64,000 nucleotides of DNA, taken from positions 806,001 to 870,000 of the forward strand of contig NW_026947544.1 of NCBI RefSeq assembly GCF_034190915.1, written 5' to 3'. This DNA is from Cavia porcellus (taxonomy: Eukaryota; Chordata; Mammalia; Rodentia; Caviidae). Below, in pieces: positions 10,641 to 23,262 of this stretch (positions are counted from its first letter, which is position 1; each line of letters starts with the position of its first letter). The translations under genes and the position numbers were made by a program. The notes under the pieces are model-generated. The model searched no databases. It worked only from the letters and a program-made list of their open reading frames with translations, and was not told the origin of the DNA.

Positions 10641-11560
10641 TCTCCATGCAGTTTTACCTCACAGCTAATGCTGTCTTTGGAAGTTCCCTGCAGAGCCAGC
10701 ATTTCAAGAGCTGCTGCTAGATCACAGGAAATCTACACTAAGCCACACAGTTTTCTGAGGCATAGAAACTGTCCTTGGTGACTAGTCAGTTGTTTGTAGA
10801 GTGATGGGCCCACTATGCTGACATCACGTCTGTCCTCACATGGGCCATACTGGGAGAATGACCACATTTGGTCTCTAGTCATAGTGGGAGTGCCTGTGAT
10901 TGCTTTCAGAACCAGAGGTGATAATGTGATGAGATGCTGAGAGCCATTTGCCAGCATCACCTTCAGGGAATAAGCACATAGCCATTTCTCCCTCATGCAT
11001 CTCTGATTTTAGCTAAGCACATGCCCTTCCTTGTTACTTCTCTATAGGAGGCAGGTCTGAGCTTCTAAATGTGTCTGAATGATTGCTTGATTGCATGTGA
11101 GATGTAGATTCTTAGCAGCAGAGCTGCCATAGCTCATGGTGTCTCCCCTCTGGCCATAAAGGTTTGATGTTGTCCTGTGAGACTCGAGTCTTGGGAAGGT
11201 GATGCCATGTTCACCTGGCTTCTGCTGACTATGTAAGAAATTCTCTATCAGAATCCATTTGGGTTCAGTGTCTCTTTGTTGCCTAAATTCACAGAATGGT
11301 GCTGAGATGCACTAACCAGGACCAACAAATACTGATGTACAGGAACTCCTTAGTGATGTGGCCACAGGCACCCTTAACTATAGCCACCATCACCTAACAA
11401 TGAGATGCATTCTGAGAGAGGAGTCATTGGATACTCTTGTCACTGTGCAAGCATCAGAAACTGTCCCTAAAGTAAGACATTACAATGCCAAAAAGTCTTA
11501 TAATTTTATGTGAACACTGCCATATATTCCATTTCATTGGTGGTTCCATTACTATCCAGC
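10641..11560. other. Unassigned intergenic DNA, possible DNA-transposon relic near 11,388-11,462
   Basis: The stretch AATGAGATGCATTCTGAGAG followed by GTCACTGTGCAAGCATCA resembles part of an ancient Tigger-type element from memory, but too little is preserved for a firm call. The rest, including the minus frame at 10,733-10,996, shows nothing recognisable. Confidence 0.35.
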
Positions 11561-11571
11561 AGACTATTTTT

Positions 11572-11679
11572 TTTTTTTTTTTGTCTTTTTCCTTTTTATC
11601 GGTACCGGGGATTGAATTCACGACTGGCAGCTTGCAAGGCAGGTGCTTATGCTGCTGAGCTAAATCCCCAGCCCCTAGG
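11572..11679 (-). repeat. ID-like tRNA SINE with 11-bp TSD
   Basis: Minus strand begins GGGGCTGGGGATTTAGCTCA and contains GCATAAGCACCTGCCTTGCA and a TCAATCCCCGGTACC-type B-box segment, then an A-rich tail. It is flanked by AGACTATTTTT at 11,561-11,571 and 11,680-11,690, the mark of L1-machinery integration. Confidence 0.9.
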
Positions 11680-11690
11680 AGACTATTTTT

Positions 11691-12994
11691 AAATGACTTC
11701 TAAATTTTCTGCCTACTTCTAATGGTAAGGTTTTCCTTTGTACACCACTAAAAGTCTTATGGAATATCCAGTAGGATCTATGGTGTTGGTCTTAGGCTAC
11801 TAAACATTGGTTTTATTAGATCTTTCTGTGGCTCCCAAATGGTGAAATTATTAATTGTCCTCAAATGCACTGAATGGAAAGATGCTTCCTTTGTGTAAAG
11901 AAGTGTGTTTCTGCAGTCCCAGTACTGTGCCATGCTCCATCGTGGAAGGTGCTCTTCACCCAACTATAGATCAAAAACAGGGCCTAGGCTCCAAATTGTT
12001 ACCAAACCCAAGTGCAGATTTGATACAAGAGTAGGAGCAAGTTCAGGAAGGTATTTGAGTTTAGTTATGGGGCATTTGACATTTGCCACTGAAGTTCTTT
12101 CCTCCTAATAGCTGGAAACAGATCAATAGAAACTCTGGCTTTTCAAGCAAACCGTTAATGTGTTATATGTTTTCTATCATGGCTCTTGCTCTTTTTGAAT
12201 CCCTGAAGGATATAAGTTTATTTTTAATTGTAACATTTCTATATTTTTTGCAAAGTATGACCCAGATATGACACATGGAGAATAAAAAGCAGAGTTATTT
12301 CCTTTTTTTAAATCTGAGCCTACTTTCTTCTCATAAAACCTTTTTGATCATAAATGTCTTGGATAAGGTGATTATTTATCTTTGCTGATTTTTTTTTATG
12401 TTGTGCCAAATGGAAGACCAGAAGCAGGTTTATGTGTGTAGGCTGCCGTCTTGACCAAACAAGAAAGAACCCACCCTGGCTATTATCATGGTTGTGCCCA
12501 AGAACATTTTTAAAATTCATGCTATATCAACAAGTTGTGGTACAAACATGATTTTGATTTTCTAGTTCTTTTTAGAATGACAAGTTCCTAATAAAGAAAA
12601 GCAGAGAAGAATATTACCTGATCTATCATTGCTCAATATTCAGAAAGGGTGAGGAAATCAGATTTACTGTGATACAAATGGGGTTATAAGTTGAATGTAC
12701 TTCTCACTATTTTGACTGTAGGTATTTCTGTTATCTCCAGATAGTGCAGACATGTCATGAAGAATTACAGATTATTCGAACAGGCATGGTCATGAACACA
12801 ATGCGGGGTGGAGGGGGGGCTTCAATGCAGTACTCTTAAGAGGCTGATACTCAGGATATGAGATTAGCATGATTCCAGAATAGTATATCTTCCTTTCCTT
12901 TGGGGAATTGCTTGATTGTGTGTGAATTACATACCCAGAAGCTAGCTTTGCAGAAACAGGGGATCCCCAAGTTTAATGGGGTGTTAAAAATTAT
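11691..12994. other. Unassigned intergenic DNA
   Basis: No gene identified. A weak B1-like echo (GCATGGTCATG ... GAGGCTGATACTCAGGA) at about 12,784-12,880 is too decayed to count. Confidence 0.5.
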
Positions 12995-13240
12995 ACAATA
13001 CCAAATCCATAGAGGAAGAGAAGAGGTTAGAGATTGCAGGGGCTGGTGAAGAGGAGAGTGAAGAGTGATGTCAGGAAGATTTCTTTTTACTTCTTTTGGA
13101 GGTGATAAAAATATTCTGGCCTTATACAGTGAAAATTCCTCATGAATTTACAAAAAACAATGAACTGTTATACTTTCAAGTGCTAAATGTTGTGCTATGT
13201 GAATTACATTGCAGTGAAAACAGCAGAAAAAGTGAATACT
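12995..13240 (+). mobile_element. Ancient L1M 3'-end relic
   Basis: Holds GGGGCTGGTGAAGAGG, then GATAAAAATATTCTGGCC and GAATTACATTGCAGTGAAAA, in the order of the 3' ends of ancient mammalian L1 elements. Identification is by motif order only. Confidence 0.5.
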
Positions 13241-13709
13241 ATGCTGAATTTCTTTTGCAATAGCACTAACACACATACACCACATCATCATCATCAGCCA
13301 CTCTAACCAATCCTTCTTCTAATCCTATGTCATCATCTTGCTGTGTGATCAACAATTTATATGCAGATATTCAGGATAGGGCAAGACGATAGATTTCAAA
13401 CAGGTCTTTCAGTCTTTGCATTGGACAGGAATTCCATTCTGCTTGTCCAAGTGAGTCTTTCTGAGATTTCTACTCTTAGGCACTTGTGTTATCTGTTTGA
13501 AAATCTAGAAGATGACCTTACGGATTTTTTTCTCAAAAAACTCAATTGCAATGAGTTTCCTATTATGCACAGATTATCTCTTCTTCAAATTGCACAGCCT
13601 AAGTCTTTTCAACAGAGCATCATGCAACTTTCTCATTACTCTTGTAAAAGTAAGTCGAGCTTGCATGAATTCTTCTGGATGTGATATCTTAACATTACTG
13701 CTGAGCAAT
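13241..13709. other. Unassigned intergenic DNA with short CATCAT tract
   Basis: A (CAT)n tract lies at about 13,282-13,298. The overlapping plus frames at 13,361-13,712 lack any family motif. Confidence 0.45.
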
Positions 13710-13945
13710 TAACTGTGGAGACGAATGTATGCAGATCCATTTGGCTCACCTAAGGACATCTCACCTGCTTCCAGATTTTGGCAGTGACAAACAAAGCTGT
13801 GTAAATGGGTGTGCTCAGGTTTTTGTGTGGATGCTCATTTACAATTCACATAAGTAAACACCAAAGAGTGAATCTGGATCCTTGGGGAAATTTTGTTAGA
13901 TGATCTTTGGTTCTGCTATATTTGGCAATGTATCCTCAAACAACT
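13710..13945 (-). mobile_element. Ancient L1M fragment
   Basis: Antisense sequence includes CAGGTTTTTGTGTGGATGCT, ACATAAGTAAACACC and TTGGCAATGTATCC, matching the conserved block in the distal part of old L1 elements also seen at 20,750-21,070. Confidence 0.5.
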
Positions 13946-14039
13946 TCCAGTTGACTAGAGCAGTCAATGAACAAGACATTTGTCAATGAGAAAAGGAAAT
14001 GAAGGATATCTGAAGTTTATTTGTTCATTGTTGTAGACA

Positions 14040-14710
14040 GGGGTTGTACAGAGAACAATTAGAATTAAGACATGGAGTCATAATATTTTTATAATGGTCA
14101 CCGGGAGTTAACACAAGAGGATGCAGGAAATCTATCTGCAACACTAAAGACATAGAATATTTAGTCAAGGGCCTGAATCCCACAGCAATGTCCCACATGA
14201 TTCCAGAAGAAAACCCAGACAAACTCATGAAATGCCTCCCACAAGTCCAACTGGAGGTCAAGAGCCCACAAGAAGAAAACATACCAGTCTCTTTTACAGA
14301 TCTGTGCTGGGGAGGGGAGGCCTAGAGTCAAGGGGAGGCCCAAAGTCAAAGGTGAAAACCAGAAAGTCCATGCCAGCAGGGTGAAGGAGCTGTGCGGGTG
14401 GGATGAGGGTTCTACGCTGGAGCCGAGAAGTCACACCCCCTCAACAAAGACCAGGGGTGCACTGAAAGGTACCAAGGCTGTCACCAGCGACATGAAGGCC
14501 CCGAGCTCCTCCAATGACAGGCACAGTCAAGTACATGCCAGGAAGCCAGCATGATGAGCTCATCCTGGAGACCAAGAGGCACATGTCTTCCTCTCTGGAG
14601 CCAGGAAACAATGCTCAATGTGAGGACCAAAGCTTCTCCAGGAGAACCAATGATTCAAACAGTATCATGAAGGAGAAACAACAATGCCTCAATGCAAAAA
14701 TGTATTAACA
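14040..14710 (+). other. GC-richer unassigned block, possible old retropseudogene
   Basis: This 670-bp block is noticeably richer in G+C than its neighbours and contains several CpGs (14,395-14,510). A broken plus-strand frame can be followed from about 14,165 to the TAA at 14,706, with several internal stops; its last open part is 14,514-14,708. I cannot name a parent gene. It might be a decayed processed pseudogene, exapted DNA or chance. Confidence 0.3.
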
Positions 14711-16503
14711 CGTCAGTGCCTCCTTCTTCTCCACCTATTTATGCTGGCAACTTTCCTCAGGTGGAGCATCTTCGCTCAATGCCATGCTGATGTAATCCAG
14801 CTGGCATTAAATTGACCACCAGTCAATTAATCCGTAACATTTATATGTTCATTGATTCCATATTGGTTGAGTAAACAAACACACTTGACCATGGACATAC
14901 AAAGGCATGCATGGTGGAGGAAACGTATGCTGTAAAACACAGTTAAGCAGTACAACAAGGACATTGGTGCATGTCCCCAACATACACTAGATAGAGTTCT
15001 AGAACAGAGAAGAGCAAAGCTCCCTACAACATGCTCCTGAGCAGCTCAGACAAAAGCCAGATTTGTTTCTTAAAAATGTAGATCACAACTTTCCTATTAC
15101 CCTTGGGTTATCTTTTCTCCAAACTATTTAGCCTTTTTTGGAAAAGCTGCTATCTTTTGGGAGAATGGCAAAGAGACTCCAACAGGAGTACAGATGGGAG
15201 GTGTAGGGAGGAAAAAATACAGGCAGACACAAGGGAAAAGACACAGCTATGGAACTGGTATTCCTTCAACTGTCCTGAGGCTGAAGGCACTACTACCATC
15301 AATCAGTCACTCTGGGATTTTTTCGGAAAATGAACAGGTTTGTGCAACTCAGAGCTACCCGTCTTCCTTTATGATCAGACAATAGGTTCCTTGCAAGAAT
15401 GGTTATTTTCCCTGTGTTTTTCCTCTTCCATTTTAAGAAAGAAACATTACCCACCATTCTACACACATGAAAACAGAAATTCTGTATATGCAACAATAGT
15501 GGTCATCACTGTTAGAATTTCAAGTTTTGGTTTGGGGATTTTCTCTCCTCAAACTATCAAAATTCCCTAAACTGGGTCAACATTCAGAACTGCTATTATT
15601 ATTCTACATGAGAATGTTGCAGCTTGCATCTGGTATGCTAGACATTTCTTTACAGGCAGTTTAATATTTACAGGTGCACTTGATCAAATAACTGGAATGA
15701 TCTGAGGTGTGCCTCATTGGATAATTTATTCCATATGTACCAAACAGCTAAGTATTTGGCAAGGTACCAAAAGATCTGATTTTAAAAGCTGAATAGTTCA
15801 TGCCAGAAATAAGAAGTGGACAGATAAAGAAAAATGGCAACTTTATGCTTTAATGGCAACATCAACTCTCTAGAAGGGACATTTATCAGTTCAACAGGAA
15901 TTGATTTTCTTCCCTTTCAACGCCTATAACAAACCTTCTTCTAAGAGGTAGGAACATTTGGTCTGGTAATTTATTTGTTGATGTGTAACTAGTCCATGGA
16001 GAGAGTCACTGTAAGACATCTTTCTCTGGCACTTATTTTATCTTGATGCTGGGTGAAAGGTAACAGTAACCCAGTGACCTGTTGAATATGATGCTCTCAA
16101 ATGCAAGGTGAGGAGATGTGATTTACGGCACATCCAGGGGACACCATGCCAAGTGTTGTGTGAGGGCTGAGACAGGTTAGGCTGATTCCCGGGGTGAACT
16201 TCTTTGTTTGAAGTGGAAGAGTGCAAGAGATGTGAATGTGGAAAGCATCTGCTTTTGTTCCACCTGATATTTCTAAGTGACTTAAGAAGTCAAAAGTGAT
16301 TTAGCTCTTTAATCAGTAAAATCCTAAAAACAAAGGGTGCTTCATCAAGCTGTCCCAAAGGGAAAGGCTAAATGAGTTGGAAGGCAAGGTTCGAACTACA
16401 CATTAGGTTAATCCTCTTGTTTGTAGAAACACACAGACTGGAGAATGACTAGGTGTTCAACATATATCCCTTCTGCTGTACAATCCTTTGTCTACTTAGT
16501 ACC
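14711..16503. other. Unassigned intergenic DNA
   Basis: About 1.8 kb with no repeat or gene I can support. Short overlapping frames at 15,103-15,570 lack motifs. Confidence 0.5.
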
Positions 16504-16848
16504 TGTCTTAGTTACTTTTTACTCATTGCTGAGACACAATACCTGATGCACCAATTTAGGAAAGGAAAGGTTTATTTCTTACAGCTTTTTTGGAGGTTTC
16601 AGTATGTACTCAGTTGGCTCCAAGGCAGAGTGACATGGCTGGGCCACAATTCATGGCAACTGCAAACAGCAAGCCAAAACCAGCAAGAGAGCAAGACACA
16701 CCTTCTTCCTGCCTTTACATTGTACACTGGCTCCACCCTTACATGGGTGTAGCACTGACACCATCAGTCTAAACCCTAGATAATGAACCGATCACAAATG
16801 CATAATGCAAATGCAGAGGCCTGGGGGCCACAGACATAAATCACGACA
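16504..16848 (-). mobile_element. Solo LTR, family B copy 2
   Basis: Minus-strand relative of 6,219-6,562 and essentially the same length (345 bp). Plus strand starts TGTCTTAGTTAC and ends CACGACA. Flanks share TACC (16,500-16,503 and 16,849-16,852), a decayed or 4-5 bp TSD. Blocks such as GGTGTAGCACTGACACCATC and GCAGAGGCCTGGGGGCCACA correspond to the sense blocks of copy 1. Confidence 0.85.
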
Positions 16849-17476
16849 TACCTACATGTTGAGTGCATCCTCTATGGCTGGAATCAGGTGAGGTCCAAGG
16901 AATAAAACCGGGACTATCACAGAAGTTCTGTGCTCTAGAGTAATAGGTAAGTGCCAACTCTGAAAGACATGTGCTGGGAGGAATGGAACCACAACACAGA
17001 GGAGAATGATCATGGTTCTCTTTTTGCAACCAGAGGATGCACAGGAGAATGAGTGAAGCATAAGGTGGTTTCAAGAGAATAAGTAAGAATTTACCAGGCA
17101 TAGATAAATGAAAGTGCAGCATAGGCAAAGAACAGGCCATGATAAAAATAAAAATCAAAAGTCATAGTAAGTACTCTGAGAATGATAATCAAGTATCAAC
17201 CATGGGATGCTTTCCTCATTAGATGAGTGAAAGGATCTGATGAGACCTGGGCACAGGTGCTGATCCTAGGGGCAGCTGGTGTGTGGCAGCCGTGGCTGGG
17301 GGCAGAGGGCCACCCTCTGTACTCACTGGCTCAGATGAGGAGGTGGAGAAAAATGGAATTTTCTTCCTGTTTTTCATGGTAAGCAAAATCTCACTATGTG
17401 CAATAGCTCCACAAATTGTGTGTAGTTCTCAACAGCTGCAGTCACACTTTCCTAGAATTTTTGTTTTAATTTTAAA
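16849..17476. other. Unassigned intergenic DNA
   Basis: No gene or repeat identified. 17,265-17,345 is locally G-rich (GGCAGCCGTGGCTGGGGGCA) without further features. Confidence 0.5.
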
Positions 17477-18895
17477 AAATAACATTAAGATAACAGAGGA
17501 CATAACAACACAGGTCAAAACAGAACAATTTAAGCAACATAGTGTTTCACCACAAGACAACCTGACATAACAGTAACTACCATAGTGTCTCTTTCCTTGA
17601 AATATTTGAATATAACTTCATATAGTATAGCATCAAACATAACAAGATAGTATAAAACCATTCAAGAGGATGAAAGTATTCATCCAGAACCAACTAACAG
17701 AAAATGAACAATGGTTTCCATATTATCTCCTTGTCCATAAAAAATTGTGTTTATACTATCACATATAGTAAAATCCACTAAGATACAACATGATAAAACT
17801 GATGGAGACAGAAGAACAAAAGTTTGGTGGGACCTCAAAATGAGAGTATATTAAATCATCACTAGCTATTATAGTGTCTTGTTTTCTTTAAAATGGCTAT
17901 TCATACCACCACAGACAATAAAATCAAACAACCCAGAATAAAAACATTCCAATTAATGAATGAAAACATTATAAGGCTTCAAAGCAATATAATGGGGAAT
18001 CATGATTACCACATACTTTTATGTATTCTTACCATTTCTTATACTAGGGAAACTATTTGATATTTATACATGTGAGTTTGATTTATTTCATTTATGAGTA
18101 TGGTCTCAAGCTGCATCCATTTATATAAATATCTCAATGTGATCATTCTTTGTAGCTAAGTAGTACTCCATTGTATATAAATACCACAACTTTTTTATCT
18201 ATTCCTCAGTTGATGGACACTTAGTTTGTTTCCAAGATCTGGCTATTACAAATTGTGCTGCTACAAACATGGGTGCACATATATCACTGTGATATGATGC
18301 TTTCAGTTCTTCCGGGAATATGCCCAGAAGTGGAATAGCTGGGTCAAATGGGGCTTCCAATCCCAGCTTTCTGAGAAATCTCCAGACTGATCTCCACAAA
18401 GGTTGCACTAGTCTACACTGGCACCAACAGTGCAGGAATGTTCCTTTTTCCCTGCAGCCTATCCAGCATTTGTTGTTGTTGGTTTTCTTGATCTTGGCCA
18501 TTCTTTCAGGAGTGAGATGATATCTCAATGTGGTTTTAGTTTGCATTTCTCTAATGACTATGATGATGAACATTTTTCCATGTATTTATTTGCATTTGTG
18601 TATCTTCATCTGAGAATTGTGTATTCATCTCGGATGCCCATTTTTGGATTGGATCTTGGAATTTTGGGAGTCTGATTTTTTAAAAATTCTTTATATGTTT
18701 TAGACAGAAGTCCTTGAGGAAAAGTTCACTAAGATTTTTTCTCAGTTTGTGGGTTTTCTTCTCACTATGCTGGAGATTTCTTTTGAAGCATCTTTTTAAT
18801 AAGACATGATCTCAGTTGTTGATTCTGGGAAGTATTTCCCATGTGGTATGATTCCTGTTCATGCTTTCCTAGAATTTAGTACCATTTTAGTATAA
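17477..18895 (-). mobile_element. L1, 5'-truncated, short 3'UTR type
   Basis: Reading leftwards, the distal ORF2 region (18,895 to about 18,070) is followed by a ~0.6-kb 3'UTR. Its 3'UTR lacks the distal half of the long-type L1 tail and stops in the block that also ends the copy at 63,566, which suggests a separate subfamily with a shorter 3'UTR. Confidence 0.88.
18070..18895 (-). pseudogene. L1 ORF2 C-terminal fragment, inactivated
   Basis: The longest intact stretch (18,199-18,573) encodes the Cys-rich C-terminal part of L1 ORF2p. It ends at a premature TAG (18,199-18,201) where the sister copy at 1-1267 has a Trp codon, and upstream fragments lie in other frames. Confidence 0.88.
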
Positions 18896-19369
18896 TTTTT
18901 TTTTTTTTACTTGTTGTCTTTTCTAGTGGTCAAAGATCTAATGAAAAGCAGAAATGTGACCTAGTCTCATCCCTAAAATGCAGATTTCAGCTTGGATCAC
19001 ACTTCCTCTGAAGTATGTCCAAATTCCCTCATAGTTTATGTTTTCTGATATTTTGGTGACTGACATATGACTGTGCAAGGTCGTGGTTCAAAAAGGTGCA
19101 TGTTTCAGCATTGCTAAATCTTCCAAGTGGCCATTATCTCTGTCACCGGAAGAAAATGAGGTGTTTACACACAACGGATCACAACCCTGACAAGAAGCCA
19201 TTTGTAGGGAAATGAATGCACCTTGAGACTTTAATGTTAAGGGAAATAAATGAGACACATGAGCTTCAGTGTCACATGGTTTCTGGGATGCCACAAAGAC
19301 AAAAATTCTTTTAACAACTGCCCTTATTTTTGTGCATGTAATCCATTTTTCTTGAACCTTGTTTAGATT
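18896..19369. other. Unassigned intergenic DNA
   Basis: No gene or repeat identified apart from a T-run near 18,899-18,908. Confidence 0.5.
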
Positions 19370-19556
19370 GTGTTTATGTGTAGGGAGGTTGCAGGAGATT
19401 GAATCCAGGACCTTGTATGAGCTACATCACAAGCCCTTTTTTGTATTCTGGAGAAAATGTCTCATTAAGTTGCCCAGTTGGGCATCGATCCTGTGACATT
19501 CTTGCATCAGCCTCTTGAATAGCTGCAATTACACTCCACATCACTAGGTTCCATTC
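19370..19556 (-). repeat. B1-ID composite SINE
   Basis: On the minus strand a 7SL-derived half (antisense landmarks GTCTCATTAAGTTGCCCAG and GCATCAGCCTCTTGAATAGC) is followed by an ID-like half with GGAGATTGAATCCAGGACC as antisense B box. Same fusion order as at 33,935, 62,560 and 6,142. Confidence 0.8.
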
Positions 19557-20349
19557 TGTTGAAGGACTTCATGTGTTTCCATTGCTTATCTGTTATTGGT
19601 GAAGCAGTTCATTGTAATTGCACTGTATCAAATAGCACAGAACAAGGAAAAGTGTTTTTAAGCATGAATTGTAACATAAAAAATAAAACCAGTAAAACTG
19701 GAAAAATATGCAAATAAGATCATCATACTGTACGTAGCATAAAAGATTCAGGAATTAGCCTGGTATTCTAACCACCTCATCCAAGTTGGGAAACCCCTAA
19801 CTGGAACTATAGTTTAATGGAGCCATTGTTTAAAGCAATTACTCTTTATGACCAATGTTTTTAACTCAGTCATGAGCTACTAAGGCTAAGAAGAAGGGAA
19901 AATGTAATCTCATTACTCTTAGCGACCGAGAATGCCAGCAGCAGTAACCATACATAATACACACTGTTCCACCATTATTATTGATGGAGTGGAGGAAAAA
20001 ATATTACCAAATGTCCTCAAAGTCTGTCTGGTTCTATTCACGCCTCTGGGGAAAATACTGCAATATCTTAAACTGTGGTCAGCAGCGTAAACCCTGGACC
20101 TGAGAAAGGACGCAGTTAGTGAGGTCATGGACTGTGCCATCGTGCCTGACTGGTGGGGGGTCGGAACTGCATGATGGAAAAGCTAAGGCACTATCAAATG
20201 ATTTTTGAAGCATTGAAGGATGGTTGGATTAAGTTCAGTTGACATCAGTTTCTAGTTCTCATTGCTCTTTAAAATATTCATTCGATTTTTTGTAGAAACT
20301 TCTTTTAAGTGCTCCACAAAGAAAAAAAAAACCTTTTTCATCCTCAGAG
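19557..20349. other. Unassigned intergenic DNA
   Basis: No gene identified. The minus frame at 19,919-20,140 has no recognisable domain. Confidence 0.5.
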
Positions 20350-21072
20350 GGAAAGCTCATTATTTGATCTTTTCATCTTTTTGACTGAGATATAATCCAC
20401 ATTCCCTACAATTCACTACTTAAGGATATACACAGTTCAGTGATTTTTGTGCATCTAAAGGTTGTGCAATTCTCATTACTGTTTAATCATATAGTATTTT
20501 CACCAGTCATAGAAGAAACCCTGTAACAATTGAGCTGTTCACCACTGCCCTCACTCAGGTCCTAAAATTGCAAACTACCTTTCTGCCTTTCTGGACTTGT
20601 GTCTTTCTGCTCCTGTGGATTTGCCATCATACAGTGCATGGCCTGTTTGTGTTTCTTTTTTTGTTCCACTTAACATTGGGTTTTTCAAGGTCCATCCATG
20701 TAATAGAATAAAGCAGGCTTTCTTTCCTTTTGATTGCTGTATAATATCCCATAATATGAGTGGGCTACATTTTGCTTACCTACTTATCAGTTGAATATTG
20801 GGATTATTTCCATTTTTGAGTATTATGAATGCACAGCTCCAAATATTCCTATCCAAGTTGTACTGTAATCTTAAATTACCAGGCCTCTTGAATGGATATG
20901 TAGAAGGGATATGGTTGGGTCCCATGGTAAACTCGTTTTTGATGAAACACCAAGGTCTAATCAATGGGTCTGCATCAATTTACATTCCCACCAGCAGTGG
21001 GCTCTGTTTATTTCCACATTGTTCCCAGCTCTTGGTCTTCCTTGCTTTGACATTTATCAGTGAGAAAAAAAA
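20350..21072 (-). mobile_element. Ancient L1M relic, disrupted by younger L1
   Basis: Antisense landmarks follow the old-L1 order: TGACTGAGATATAATCCACA, GGTCCATCCATGTAATAGAA, ATTGGGATTATTTCCATTTT and CATTCCCACCAGCAGTGGG. The match stops abruptly where the young L1 begins at about 21,073; I do not find its continuation after 24,455. Confidence 0.75.
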
Positions 21073-23262
21073 ATAATCTAAATGGGTCAAAGATCTGAAT
21101 ATTAAAACAGAAACACTAAATCTATTGGAAGACAATTTGGGTAGAAACCTTGAAGCCATAGGAGTAGGTAGAGAATTCATGAACAGGACTCATACCACAC
21201 AGAAAATACTTCTCAGAATCAATAACTAGGACCACTTCTTATTGAAAAGTTTCTGCATGTCAAAAGAAATCCCCAGCATAGTGAAAAGAAAACCCACAAA
21301 CTGGGAAAAGATTTTAGTGAATTCTCTCTCAGACAACGGACTCTTGTCTAAAACATATAAAGAATTAAAAAAACTCAGACCCCCAAAATGCAAAGATACA
21401 ATCCAAAAATGGGCATCTGAGATGAATATGCACTTCTCAGATGAAGAAATACAAATGGCAAATAAATACATGAAAAAATGTTCATCATCATTGGTCATTA
21501 GAGAAATGCAAATTAAAACCACACTGAGATACCGTCTCACTCCTGAAAGAATGGCCAGGATCAGAAAACCGACAACAAATGCTGGAGAGGCTGTGGGGAA
21601 AAAGGAACTCTCCTGCACTGTTGGTGGGAGTGTAGACTGGTACAGCCTTTGTGGAGATCTGTCTGGAGATTTCTCAAAAAGTTGGACTGGAAATCCCATT
21701 TATTCCAGCTATTCCACTTCTAGGCATATTCCCAGAAGAACTGAAAGCATCATACCACAGTGATATATGTGCACCTATGTTTATAGCAGCACAATTTGTA
21801 AACGCCAGATCTTGGAAACAACCCAAGTGCCCATCAACTGAGGAATGGATAAAAAAGTTGTGGTATTTCTATACAATGGAGTATTATTCAGCTATAAAGA
21901 AGGATCACATTGAGATATTTATCAATAAATGGGTGCAGCTTGAGACCATACTCATTAGTGAAATAAATCAATCTCGCATGTGTGAATACCGAATACTTTC
22001 CCTAATGTAAATAATGATTCAAATATATAAAAATATGTGGTAATCATGATTCCCCATTAGGTGGCCTTGAAGCCTTATAAAGTTTTCACTCATTAATTAG
22101 AAAGGCTTTATTCTGGGCTTCTTGATATGAAAATATTTGAAGCTAGAGTATATGAAGTTTTATCCAAATATTTCAAGGAAAAAGACACTATGGTAACTAC
22201 TATTAAGTCAGGTTATAAGGTGGTGAAGTACTAGGTTGTTGAAACAGTCATGCTGTGACCTCTATTGTTATATTGTTATGTCCTGTTTTATCTCAATCTC
22301 CCCCTTATTGTTTCAAAAAAATTATTTAGTCATTTCTTATGTTTGTCTTAATTAAAGAAAAAATTCAAAAAAATTAGGATATATAAATAGTAACTCTTTT
22401 CGATTTCCTATTAACTTGTTTTGAAGTCCTGTAGTACTCCCACGATCTTGTTTTGACTGATTAGACTCTGTTCCATTCTATATGGTAGTATCAAGTTTGA
22501 AGACATAGGCAACTACTTTGAAGACAATAAGATTCACTAAGATACCCATTCTGGTTTGACTATTGTCTTCTTTGGAAGTCCTGTAATGTTTACAATGCCT
22601 AAGTTTTATTGGTCTTGTTCTCTACTGTTTTGTCCAACTTTATAATATCTAATGAGATAGACAATTCTTTTTAAGGAAACAAGGGACAACGTTGATAACC
22701 ATTGTTGATAAACTTGTACTCTGTTCTACATCATGTGCTATGTCTATCCTTGGTATTGACTGACAGCTTTGCTTTGCCATATTTGACTGTATTCTTCCCC
22801 CCCCCCAAAAAAAAGTAATAAGCACTAAGGAGTAATGAAATCCAAAGTGTGTGAATTTTGTTGTAAAAAAGAGAGGGAAAAAAAAAAAAGAAAAAGAGCT
22901 CTAATGGATACAACAGCAAGTGTGTTTAGGGGTGTTAAATAGCTGACTGTATCAATGTTTTTGGATCATTGAACACAGCTGTTTGCAGTCTACCTGTTTG
23001 AATGTCCACCTTGTATTCTTTGATACTGTGATTTGAGGAACTATTTTCAAGATGATAATATGTAATATACTAACAGGTGATTTCTTACTGTTATGTTTTT
23101 TTTGTTGGTTTGTTTTGGTTTTTTGTTTTTTTTTTTTGTTTTGTTTTTTTTTTTTTTTTTTTTTGTAGTTCTGTATTACGTGTACCCTTACACTGCTTTG
23201 GTTTGTTTTGTGTTTTTCTCTTTTTCCTCTTAAATAAAATAAATAAATAAATAAATAAATAA
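21073..23262 (+). mobile_element. Young L1, 5'-truncated, with (AAAT)n tail
   Basis: Begins within ORF2 (equivalent to about position 330 of the first element) and runs through the long-type 3'UTR to an AAAT array at 23,234-23,262. It is nearly identical to 330-2,479 over the compared blocks; visible differences are mainly homopolymer length and a few substitutions. Confidence 0.93.
21080..22009 (+). pseudogene. L1 ORF2 C-terminal fragment, inactivated
   Basis: Compared with the open copy at 2-1267, there is an in-frame TAG at 21,227-21,229 and single-base deletions near 21,562 and near 21,683. The reading is therefore split over frames (21,242-21,763 and 21,651-22,009). The Cys-rich region and the C-terminal end are otherwise preserved. 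Confidence 0.9.

Noticed and set aside
12784..12880. Possible B1 SINE
   Set aside because: Only a weak echo of B1 landmarks, with a G-run; too decayed to support.
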